From contig CAYRWY010000068.1 in the NCBI GenBank assembly GCA_964427955.1, positions 1 through 17,883 of the forward strand: 17,883 nt of DNA, read 5' to 3'. This DNA comes from JACRBK01 sp964427955. GTDB lineage: Bacteria; Chloroflexota; Anaerolineae; Aggregatilineales; Aggregatilineaceae. Shown here piece after piece: positions 1 to 6,097 of the stretch (positions are counted from its first letter, which is position 1; every line of letters begins with the position of its first letter). Both the position numbers and the translations under genes were made by a program. Under the pieces are notes generated by a model. It did not search any database and was not told the DNA's origin. It saw nothing but the letters and a program-made list of their open reading frames with translations.

Positions 1-629
1 TGCTCCAGAGCATGATCGACAACCCGCGCCCGACCCGCGCCGAATCGACCGACGTCGCCAATGCCATCTTCGACGGGACCGACGCCGTGATGCTCTCCGG
101 CGAGACTGCCGTCGGCAAGTATCCGCTGCAATCGGTCGAGATGATGGCGCGCATCGCCCAGATCGCCGAGCAGTATCTGCGCGATCACGTCGAGCTGCAC
201 CCGCCGGAATTGTCGCTGAAAGAGCTGCGCCTGGAGAAAAACCGTTCGATCCCGGCGTCGATCAGCCATGTCACGGCGGAGATCGCGCGCATGTTGGACG
301 CCAAGCTAATCGTCGCCAGCACGTGGTCCGGCTACACGGCCCGGCGCGTGGCGCGCGTGCGTCCTGGCACGCCGATCCTGGCCGTCACGCCCAACAAGAT
401 CACGTACCGGCGGCTGGCGCTGGTGTGGGGCGTGATGCCGACGCTGGTCGAAGAGTTCGCCACCATCGACGAGATGATCGACGTGGTGACGCAGAGCGCG
501 GAACACGAAAAGCTGGTCAAGGAGGGCGATCTGATGGTCATCATCGGCGGCGTGCCCTTCGGCGTCAGCAGCCAGACCAATTTCCTGAAAGTCTTGTCTG
601 TCGGCGAAAAACCACAAACTCCGGCCTAG
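1..629 (+). CDS. pyk: Pyruvate kinase, 3' part (5' end outside window)
   Basis: Pyruvate kinase transfers phosphate from phosphoenolpyruvate to ADP, the last step of glycolysis, in the cytoplasm. The reading frame is open to the left edge: codons before the first internal Met read L-Q-S, matching the family's MLxSM stretch, so this Met is not the start. The first about 40 residues carry the very conserved block NNPRPTRAE-like (here DNPRPTRAE), DVANAIFDG and MLSGETAVGKYP, from the end of the catalytic TIM barrel. The rest matches the C-terminal domain, with the typical closing stretch around GVPFGVSSQTNFLKV. It ends shortly after, as in the short forms lacking an extra PEP-utiliser domain. The stop lies 1 bp before the next gene, so the two are probably cotranscribed. 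Family assignment is near certain; the allosteric type cannot be judged from this fragment. Confidence 0.97.
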   Translation, partial: LQSMIDNPRPTRAESTDVANAIFDGTDAVMLSGETAVGKYPLQSVEMMARIAQIAEQYLRDHVELHPPELSLKELRLEKNRSIPASISHVTAEIARMLDAKLIVASTWSGYTARRVARVRPGTPILAVTPNKITYRRLALVWGVMPTLVEEFATIDEMIDVVTQSAEHEKLVKEGDLMVIIGGVPFGVSSQTNFLKVLSVGEKPQTPA

Positions 630-630
630 C

Positions 631-1539
631 ATGACGACTCTGTTCGAAATCGCCTATAACATTGTCCTGCCGGTTTTTCTCATCGCCGGGGTGGCCGGGC
701 TGGTGGATCGCACCATCCAGATCGATCCGCGCAGCCTGTCCCGCCTGATCGTCTACCTGTTCACGCCGTTCCTGGTGCTGAGCGGGATTTACAAATCCGA
801 CCTGAGCGGCAGCGAGACCGGGCAGTTGGTCTTCGTGGCGCTGGCGTCGTCGGTGCTGGTGGCTTTGTTCGCCTGGCTGGTGGCGCGTGCCCTCCGCCTC
901 GATCACCGCACTGAAAGCGCCTTCATGCTCGGTTCGGCTCTGATCAATGCGGGCAATTATGGCCTGCCGCTCAACCTGTTCGCGTTTGGTCAGGCGGGGC
1001 AGAGTCGCGCGGTGATCTTTTTCGCCGCCACGACCGTGATCTCGAATACGCTGGGCGTGTTCCTGGCCTCGCGCGGCACGGTGTCTACCGGGCGGGCGGT
1101 GGCGAACGTGTTCAAGGTCCCGCTGCTCTACGCGGCAGTGATCGGGTTCATCATCAACGCCGCCCAGATCGACGTCCCGCTGCCGCTGGATCGCTCGATC
1201 ACGCTGTTGGGCGACGCCTCCGTCCCGGCCATGCTGGTCGTGCTCGGTGTACAGTTGTCGCGCGCCTCGATTCGCAGCCGGATTCGCACAGTCCTGATGG
1301 CGTCTGGCGTGCGGCTGGTGGTATCGCCGCTGATCGCGCTGGGGCTGGCGATCCTGCTGGGGATCACGGGCCTGACTCGCCAGGTGATTCTCACCGAATC
1401 CGCCATGCCGACGGCGGTGATCTCCGGGGTGCTGGCGGCGGAGTTCGGGGCCGATACCGAGTTCGTGACGGCGACCATCCTGGTCAGTACGCTGTTGAGC
1501 ATCGTGACTCTCAGCGTGCTGTTGGCGCTGATTACGTGA
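631..1539 (+). CDS. AEC (auxin efflux carrier) family transporter
   Basis: This is a 302-residue, strongly hydrophobic protein with about ten predicted membrane segments in two similar halves, the size and pattern of the AEC / membrane transport protein family (PF03547). Family-like features are the interior stretch around ALINAGNYGLPLN, the loop TLLGDASVPAMLVVLG, which resembles the conserved 'G-x-x-x-x-P' region of the second half, and the late stretch ESAMPTAVISGVLA. Bacterial members export or import small organic acids such as malate or malonate; the substrate here is unknown. ATG at 631 follows the pyruvate kinase stop by 1 bp and has no good Shine-Dalgarno of its own, which suggests translational coupling. 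Placement behind pyk would suit a carboxylate carrier, but that is inference. Confidence 0.9.
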   Translation: MTTLFEIAYNIVLPVFLIAGVAGLVDRTIQIDPRSLSRLIVYLFTPFLVLSGIYKSDLSGSETGQLVFVALASSVLVALFAWLVARALRLDHRTESAFMLGSALINAGNYGLPLNLFAFGQAGQSRAVIFFAATTVISNTLGVFLASRGTVSTGRAVANVFKVPLLYAAVIGFIINAAQIDVPLPLDRSITLLGDASVPAMLVVLGVQLSRASIRSRIRTVLMASGVRLVVSPLIALGLAILLGITGLTRQVILTESAMPTAVISGVLAAEFGADTEFVTATILVSTLLSIVTLSVLLALIT

Positions 1540-1577
1540 GGATCGCGGGACAGGCAGGGAAAGGCGAAGATTCGCGG

Positions 1578-1623
1578 TTTTTACCTCACCCCCCGACCCC
1601 CTCTCCACCCGGTGGCGAGGGGG
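1578..1623 (-). repeat. CCTCACCCC/GGGGTGAGG hairpin repeat, copy A
   Basis: This 46-nt GC-rich stretch reads in reverse complement as a hairpin core CACCGGGTGG flanked by C5 and G5 runs, then GGGGGGTGAGGTAAAAA. It matches copy D at 9282-9327 at 45 of 46 positions, in opposite orientation. Its C-rich and G-rich arms can pair. It lies between the AEC transporter and the glycosyltransferase gene. Confidence 0.9.
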
Positions 1624-1633
1624 AAACGTCGTG

Positions 1634-1659
1634 GTAGGGGCGCCGCTTGCTGCGCCCTG
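1634..1659 (+). repeat. GTAGGGGC-type hairpin repeat
   Basis: The 26-nt unit begins GTAGGGGCGCCGCTTGCTGC and ends GCCCTG. It is identical in 25 of 26 positions to 15204-15229 and close to 13189-13212. It sits just beside hairpin copy A, so the two repeat types form a composite of about 80 bp. The inner bases GCGCCGC/GCTGCGC can pair imperfectly. Confidence 0.85.
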
Positions 1660-1680
1660 CTTTGAAAAACTGAGAGGAAT

Positions 1681-3333
1681 ATGCACCACGTGCCTTCTCC
1701 CCCAAAAAACTCGGCGTCCTCGACGTCCTCTGCGTTGAGACGTTTTTCTGCTTTTCGCGGGGGGATCGCGCTGATCGCGGTTGTGTTCGTGGCGCTGCGC
1801 CTGCACGGGATCGCCTCGGTGTACCTGTGGGTGGACGACGTGCACACCCTCAGCTACACCAATCTCGATCCCACGCCCTGGCACCGCTTGCTATCCGACT
1901 CGTTCCAGCACAGTCTGGACACGACCGGGCCATTCCTGCCAATCCTGATCCTGAAAACGCTCAACAACCTGTTCGGCCCGAACGTGATCCTGTTCCGGCT
2001 CCCGGCCCTGCTCGCCGGGGTGATTACGCTGGCGGTGCTGATCCGGATCACGACCCTGCTGTTCGACTCGTGGGCGGCGCGCCTCATCCCGCCGCTGCTG
2101 TTCGCGCTGTCCGTGCCCTCGATCCTGTATGGGCAGGCGCTCCAGCCGAGCATGTTTTACGCCCTGGCGTCCAGCCTGCAACTCTACTGGTTCGTCGGCC
2201 TGCTGCGCGAGCTGCGGCCCTACACCCCCTCACGCGTGATCTTCCGGCGGCTGCAAGTCTTCGCCGCGCTCTCGACCGGGCTGTTTTTCGTCAGCTATTT
2301 GAGCGTGCTGCTGTACGGTGTGCTGGTCGGCGGGTTGATCCTGCTGATCGGGATCACCAGCCGGACCGGGCGTCTCCGCCGGATGTTGGCTGCCGCCTTC
2401 AACGCGGTGCTGCTGTCGTTCCCGCTGGCCGTGCTGACCTTTTTACGGCTGCGGTCCGGCGATAGCGCCACCCGCTCGTATTTCGAAGGGAAGTATTACC
2501 CGGAGCACCTGGGCGACGTTCCCCGGCTGATCTACGACTTTTTGAGCTACCATTTCAACTTCGCCTACTCGCCGGACCTTTACCGCCCGTTGGGGGATAA
2601 CGGGCTGGCGCTGCCGTTCGTGCTGCTGTGCGCTGCCGGGGTGATCTACCTCGTCTGGCGCTGGCCGCAGGGCGCGATCCCGCTGGCCGCCGGGGTGGGC
2701 GCTGTGCTGATCGCCGGGGCGCTCAAGCTGCTGCCGCTGGGCGGCGTCCGGCACAGCCTGGCGCTGGCTCCCTTTGCTTATGTTACACTTGGCTATGGAC
2801 TGGTCGCCGTGCAGGAGGTCGCGCGGCGGTTCGCGCTGCCATCACTCGTGCCCAGAATCGTGATCGCGCTGCCGGTGATCCTGGCCGTGGGCGTATTCCT
2901 GGGATCGGGCACCGATCTCTACGCCGCGCGGCGCTCCACCCTCGATCTGGACGCGCTGATCCGGGACGCCGATCAGCACGGCGTGCACACCCTCGTCGGC
3001 AACTGCGAAACCTACCTGATCCTGGGAATGCTCGATCACACGCACGGCGCTGTGTTGGAGGATCACGGCCTGTCGCTGATCGGCGACTGTGACGGGGCAG
3101 GGGCCTCGGACCTGGCCACGCCGTACCTCCTGGTGGACTACCGCCGGACGTTCGATCCCGATCCGTCCTGGCCGCCGCTGATGTGGAATCCGGCCATTTC
3201 ACGGGCGGCGTATTCCGGCGTGACGATCACCCCGCTGCAAGAGGATGTCGGCCCGCTTGATCCGCGCACGATGGGCGTGCAGTCGATCTACTATCCGATG
3301 AACGGCGCTTTCGTATATCTGGTGGCTCAATAG
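1681..3333 (+). CDS. Polytopic membrane glycosyltransferase-like protein (GT-C fold, ArnT/PMT-like)
   Basis: This is a 550-residue protein with roughly nine or ten membrane segments between residues about 28 and 415, followed by a soluble C-terminal part of about 130 residues. The pattern fits GT-C glycosyltransferases, which move sugars from a lipid carrier to an acceptor on the outer face of the membrane. Just after the first membrane helix lies WVDDVHTL, at the place where GT-C enzymes carry a catalytic acidic pair (DD/DE) in the first external loop. GQALQPSMFYAL resembles the second loop motif of GT39-like proteins. ATG at 1681 has a good Shine-Dalgarno, GAGAGGA, 3-9 bases upstream. Residues 2-27 are low complexity (Ser, Ala, Pro, Arg) and their DNA resembles a dispersed 9-bp repeat. 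The function could also be that of a non-enzymatic relative; substrate unknown. Confidence 0.75.
   Translation: MHHVPSPPKNSASSTSSALRRFSAFRGGIALIAVVFVALRLHGIASVYLWVDDVHTLSYTNLDPTPWHRLLSDSFQHSLDTTGPFLPILILKTLNNLFGPNVILFRLPALLAGVITLAVLIRITTLLFDSWAARLIPPLLFALSVPSILYGQALQPSMFYALASSLQLYWFVGLLRELRPYTPSRVIFRRLQVFAALSTGLFFVSYLSVLLYGVLVGGLILLIGITSRTGRLRRMLAAAFNAVLLSFPLAVLTFLRLRSGDSATRSYFEGKYYPEHLGDVPRLIYDFLSYHFNFAYSPDLYRPLGDNGLALPFVLLCAAGVIYLVWRWPQGAIPLAAGVGAVLIAGALKLLPLGGVRHSLALAPFAYVTLGYGLVAVQEVARRFALPSLVPRIVIALPVILAVGVFLGSGTDLYAARRSTLDLDALIRDADQHGVHTLVGNCETYLILGMLDHTHGAVLEDHGLSLIGDCDGAGASDLATPYLLVDYRRTFDPDPSWPPLMWNPAISRAAYSGVTITPLQEDVGPLDPRTMGVQSIYYPMNGAFVYLVAQ
1710..1742. repeat. 9-bp periodic repeat CCTCnnCGT inside the 5' coding region
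   Basis: The units GTCCTCGAC and GTCCTCTGC follow one another, preceded by the related CTCGGC. The pattern resembles the CCTCTGTGG units at the right end of the window (17691-17717). Here it lies within codons 10-21 of the glycosyltransferase-like gene. Membership of one dispersed family is inference. Confidence 0.4.
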
Positions 3334-3425
3334 CTGGTGATAGGGTTGGCAGCCTCTTTGCGGCACACCGCAATCCCGATGATCATACCTGCCAGGACGA
3401 CGAGCAGCAGCAGACGGGATTGCAT
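3327..3425 (-). CDS. Candidate 32-residue single-pass membrane micro-ORF
   Basis: This short minus-strand frame begins three bases after the stop codon of the RmlD-like gene, with ATG at 3425. It is preceded by GGAGCTAGGTG, so a GGAG Shine-Dalgarno lies 7 bases from the start, better than those of several large genes here. The product starts MQSRLLLLVVLAGM, continues with one hydrophobic stretch to about residue 20, then has a basic Cys-Arg-Lys and a short polar tail ending ITSY. Its stop overlaps the last 7 bp of the convergent glycosyltransferase-like gene. I do not recognise it. It could be a small membrane regulator, a short signal-peptide-like product, or chance. An alternative GTG lies one codon upstream. 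Confidence 0.45.
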   Translation of the reverse strand: MQSRLLLLVVLAGMIIGIAVCRKEAANPITSY

Positions 3426-3428
3426 CAC

Positions 3429-4283
3429 CTAGCTCCGGTGGGCTACCCTGGCTTGATCGACGGTGAGCAGCGTGGTCCGCTTCAACAGCGCGCGGGCGCG
3501 CGCGATGCTCAGCGGGAGGGCCTGGGGTTGGGTGGTGGGAGCGTGGGCGGGGACGACGTGCAGCGCCGGATCGATCCCCAATTCGGCCAGCAGCGCCGTG
3601 CCCAGCGCATAGCGGCTGATCGACTCCGGCCCGACGACGTGCAGCAGTCCCACCGCGTCCATCTCGACCAGTTCTAGCAGTGCGTCCGCCAGGTTGAACG
3701 CCCAGATCGGGCAGCGCATCTGGTCGATGTAGAGGCTGATCGGCTCGCCCCGGTCGATGGCGCGCAGCATCCAGGCTACCTGGGCATTCTCGCGCTCGAA
3801 GTCGTAGATCAGGCTCGTGCGCACCACCAGCGCCGCCGGACAGGTTGCCAGCAGATCCCGCTCGGCGTCGGCTTTGGCGTGGCCGTAGACACTGTTGGCG
3901 CTGGGCCGGGGCGGGGTGCTCTCGGTGTAGATCGGTTCGGCGCCGTCGAAGACCAGGTCCGTGGACAGCGCGATCAGGCGGGTGCCGGTGACGGACGCCG
4001 CGCGCGCCGTGTGCCGCGCTGCGATCCGGATCGCGTTTTCGTATCCCAACCCGCTGCGCTCGGTCACCGCGGCGTGGATGATCGCGTCAGGCTGGATCTC
4101 GTGCACCAGGGCCAGCAGCGCGTCTTCCTGGCGCAGATCGAGCGCGACCGGCGTCCCGGTCCGGATGCGATCCGGGCGGCTGAGGTACGTGGCGATCACC
4201 TGCCAACCCTGTGCTTCAGCCCGCACGCTGAGTGGTCCGCCCAGCGTGCCGCTGCCGCCTAAAATCAACAGCCGCCGGGTCAT
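3429..4283 (-). CDS. RmlD-like SDR reductase (dTDP-4-dehydrorhamnose reductase family)
   Basis: This is a 284-residue extended SDR protein of the RmlD substrate-binding family. The N-terminus MTRRLLILGGSGTLGGPL carries the glycine-rich NAD(P)-binding turn (G9, G10, G12, G15). LSTDLVFDG at 107-114 is the family's hallmark 'STDYVFDG' block, and Y133-x-x-x-K137 in VYGHAKADAE is the catalytic pair. In RmlD this reduces dTDP-4-keto-rhamnose to dTDP-rhamnose for surface polysaccharides; close relatives act on other nucleotide sugars or, like MAT2B, have regulatory roles. No other rhamnose genes (rmlA, B, C) are in the window, so the substrate is unproven. ATG at 4283 overlaps the RNase III stop in an ATGA junction, showing translational coupling. 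The frame is open further upstream, but that part lies antisense-free within rnc in another frame and is not coding. Confidence 0.85.
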   Translation of the reverse strand: MTRRLLILGGSGTLGGPLSVRAEAQGWQVIATYLSRPDRIRTGTPVALDLRQEDALLALVHEIQPDAIIHAAVTERSGLGYENAIRIAARHTARAASVTGTRLIALSTDLVFDGAEPIYTESTPPRPSANSVYGHAKADAERDLLATCPAALVVRTSLIYDFERENAQVAWMLRAIDRGEPISLYIDQMRCPIWAFNLADALLELVEMDAVGLLHVVGPESISRYALGTALLAELGIDPALHVVPAHAPTTQPQALPLSIARARALLKRTTLLTVDQARVAHRS

Positions 4284-4999
4284 GGGGCGAAATCGTCGAA
4301 GACCACCTCGCCCGCCTCGATGGCATCCAGGGCGTGGCGTGCGGCAGCCTGGGCCGCGATCTGCTTGCTGTGGCCGGTCCCACGCCCGACGACGTTCGAG
4401 CCGACCAGCACTTCGACGGTGAACTCCCTGGCATGATCGGGACCTTCGGTGGACACCGTCCGGTAGATCGGAGTCAGGCCCAGCGTCGCCTGGCCCCATT
4501 CCTGGAACAGGCTCTTGGCGTCTTTGTCGGACGAGCGCCGCATGATTTCTTCCAGGGCCGGGGTGAACTGCGGTTCGGCGAAGTGCCGGGCGGCTTCCAT
4601 GCCCTGATCGAGAAACAGCGCGCCGACCAGCGCCTCGAACGCGCCGCATAGATTCTTGCGCCGCGTGCGCCCGCCGGATTCATCCTCGCCTTTGCCCAGC
4701 AGCAGCGTCTCGCCCAGCCCGAACCGCTGCGCGAAGCTCGCCAGCGTCTCGGTGCGGACCAGTTCCGCGCGCAGCCGGGTGAGCTGTCCTTCGTTCATCT
4801 CCGGGAAGCGGTGGTACAGCCACGCCCCCGCGATGAAGTCCAGCACGGCGTCGCCCAGGAATTCCAACCGTTCGTTGTCTTCGAGGGTATGTTCGGGGTG
4901 CTCGTTCAAATAGGACCGGTGCGTCAGCGCCCGCTGCAACAGCGACAGGTCGCTGAACCGGACGTTCATCTGTGTTTGAAGCTTGACAAGGTCGGACAT
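4280..4999 (-). CDS. rnc: Ribonuclease III
   Basis: RNase III is a dimeric, Mg-dependent endonuclease that cuts double-stranded RNA in rRNA precursors and other transcripts. The 239-residue length is typical. The N-terminal catalytic domain holds the signature DNERLEFLGDAVLDF (E43, E46, D50), and the C-terminal dsRNA-binding domain spans about 161-230 (DAKSLFQEW through SKQIAAQAAARHAL). The second catalytic segment reads NLCGAFEALVGALFLD: E122 is present, but the Asp three residues earlier in E. coli (D114) is Gly119 here. Residue spacing D50 to E122 equals the E. coli D45 to E117 spacing, so the alignment is firm. ATG at 4999 has Shine-Dalgarno AAGGA. The gene follows the FHA gene by 9 bp and overlaps the reductase gene. 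Confidence 0.95.
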   Translation of the reverse strand: MSDLVKLQTQMNVRFSDLSLLQRALTHRSYLNEHPEHTLEDNERLEFLGDAVLDFIAGAWLYHRFPEMNEGQLTRLRAELVRTETLASFAQRFGLGETLLLGKGEDESGGRTRRKNLCGAFEALVGALFLDQGMEAARHFAEPQFTPALEEIMRRSSDKDAKSLFQEWGQATLGLTPIYRTVSTEGPDHAREFTVEVLVGSNVVGRGTGHSKQIAAQAAARHALDAIEAGEVVFDDFAP

Positions 5000-5008
5000 T
5001 AGGATTCC

Positions 5009-5515
5009 TTACAGAAACGATACGCGGATCACCAGTCGCCCCAGGCGCAGCTCGTCATTGTCGCGCAGAATGCGCGGCTCGAACGGGATCAGGCGCTGGC
5101 CGTTCAAATACGTGCTGTTGGCGCTGCCCAGGTCGGTCACCACCACCGTATCGTGGTCGCGCTCCAGGGCCAGATGATTGCGCGAGACGCCCTTGTCCAG
5201 GGCGTCGTAAGGGGTCAGATCAACATCGGCGACGGGAACTCCCGGCTCATTGTGTTTGCGGCCCAACACGAGTTTTTTGTCTACGTAGACGACCTGCATC
5301 TCATTGGTATCGCGGAAGGTCAATTGCAACCGGCTCTGGTGGTCGAAGTAGGCCGTTCCCCACCGTCGCCGGGGTTCGAGCGACTCGTATACTTCTTCTA
5401 GTTTGCTGGTCGCTCCGATAACATCTTGCAGCGCCGAGGGCAAAATGTGCCCGCACGCGTAGCAATAGGCATCGGTCTCAGCGTTTTCCCGTCCACAATG
5501 AGGACAATACTGCAT
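5009..5515 (-). CDS. Zinc ribbon + FHA domain protein
   Basis: The 168-residue soluble protein joins an N-terminal zinc ribbon (C4, C7, C18, C21, in CPHC and CYAC) to a C-terminal FHA domain (about 80-165). FHA domains bind phosphothreonine peptides. The key features are all visible: VLGRKH (G85, R86), GVSRNHLAL (S111, H114) and DLGSANSTYLNGQRL (N133, N138, G139). It probably reads the output of a Ser/Thr kinase, though no kinase is present in this window. ATG at 5515 has a good Shine-Dalgarno, GAGGGGAG, 6 bases upstream. It heads the minus-strand operon, with a likely promoter at 5557-5584, and is divergent from the receiver-domain gene. The function in the cell is not known. Confidence 0.9.
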   Translation of the reverse strand: MQYCPHCGRENAETDAYCYACGHILPSALQDVIGATSKLEEVYESLEPRRRWGTAYFDHQSRLQLTFRDTNEMQVVYVDKKLVLGRKHNEPGVPVADVDLTPYDALDKGVSRNHLALERDHDTVVVTDLGSANSTYLNGQRLIPFEPRILRDNDELRLGRLVIRVSFL

Positions 5516-5556
5516 AATATACTCCCCTCATGATGCCCATCCACATCTCCCTCCTA

Positions 5557-5584
5557 ATGATACGCACTAAGATGAAAAATTCAA
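5557..5584 (-). promoter_or_regulatory. Candidate sigma-70 promoter for the FHA-rnc-reductase operon
   Basis: On the minus strand, TTGAAT (5584-5579) is followed after 16 bp by TATCAT (5562-5557). This matches the -35 box at 4 of 6 and the -10 box at 5 of 6 positions. It lies about 40 bp upstream of the FHA start codon, in an AT-richer patch than the surroundings. Confidence 0.6.
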
Positions 5585-5624
5585 GCGTTGTCAGGGAGTT
5601 GATCCTTTAGGGTTAACAAACTGT

Positions 5625-5652
5625 TTGAATTTCGTTCCAAAAATGGTAGACT
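5625..5652 (+). promoter_or_regulatory. Candidate promoter for the receiver-domain gene
   Basis: TTGAAT (5625-5630), 16 bp, then TAGACT (5647-5652), 46 bp ahead of the start codon. The -35 overlaps a small inverted repeat, CAAAC-T-GTTTG (5617-5627). The -10 match is only 4 of 6, so a regulator may be needed. Confidence 0.4.
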
Positions 5653-5670
5653 TGGTAGAAGCGTGGTAGA
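5644..5670 (+). promoter_or_regulatory. Three direct copies of TGGTAGA (candidate operator)
   Basis: The heptamer TGGTAGA occurs at 5644-5650, 5653-5659 and 5664-5670, starts 9 and 11 bp apart. That is close to one helical turn, so all three would face nearly the same side. The first copy overlaps the proposed -10 box of the receiver-domain gene and the others lie just downstream, a position suited to repression. The identity of any binding protein is unknown. Confidence 0.4.
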
Positions 5671-5698
5671 TCGATCGTGTGCCCCTGGAGAGGGGATT

Positions 5699-6097
5699 AT
5701 GATTCATATCGCTTGCATCGAGCCTGACTCTCAGAGCCGTTTTACCTTCGAACAAATCGCGGTGCTGCTCCGCGCCAGTGGGTACCCGAACGTCCTGCAC
5801 TTCTACCAGACTCCCCAGGAGGCGCTGGACGCTATTCCCCAGGAGCGTCCGGACTACGTCTTTCTCGATTCCCGCCAGCACGGGCCTAACCGTCCGAATG
5901 GGCTGGACCTGGTCCGCGCCTTGCGCCAGCATCCCCTGTGCCGCGGCGTGATCCTGGTCGCGATGGCCGAATATGCCATGCCGGGCGACAGTTCGGCGGC
6001 GCTGGCCGCGGGATGCCACGAATTCGTGCCCAAGCCGCTCCGCTATCAATCCGTGGCCGACATCGTCACTCGCAAGACTCATCCGTCGGCGGTGTAG
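5699..6097 (+). CDS. Stand-alone response regulator receiver domain protein
   Basis: The 132-residue protein is a single REC domain with no output domain. E8 and D10 form the acidic pocket, D57 in VFLDS is the likely phosphoacceptor, and K112 in PKPL is the conserved Lys. The Thr/Ser switch position after strand 4 (VILVAMAEY) appears to be Met89, which is unusual and may weaken phosphorylation-dependent switching. The loop after D57 is also longer and polar (SRQHGPNRPNG). ATG at 5699 was chosen because GGAGAGGGG precedes it closely and the domain starts here; an upstream GTG at 5663 would add 12 residues without such a site. No histidine kinase is near. The 3' end overlaps tlyA by 32 bp, tail to tail. 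Confidence 0.85.
   Translation: MIHIACIEPDSQSRFTFEQIAVLLRASGYPNVLHFYQTPQEALDAIPQERPDYVFLDSRQHGPNRPNGLDLVRALRQHPLCRGVILVAMAEYAMPGDSSAALAAGCHEFVPKPLRYQSVADIVTRKTHPSAV

Noticed and set aside
565..1884. A 439-codon minus-strand open frame opposite the AEC transporter.
   Set aside because: It runs through the repeat cluster at 1578-1659 and into the glycosyltransferase gene, and its product is Arg/Gln/His-rich with no known domain.
3358..3373. A hairpin TTGCGG-CACA-CCGCAA as a terminator between the convergent genes.
   Set aside because: The stem is only 6 bp and there is no T tract on either strand.
5663..5698. An upstream GTG start for the receiver-domain protein.
   Set aside because: It adds 12 residues outside the REC fold and would place the start within the TGGTAGA repeats; ATG 5699 has a far better ribosome binding site.
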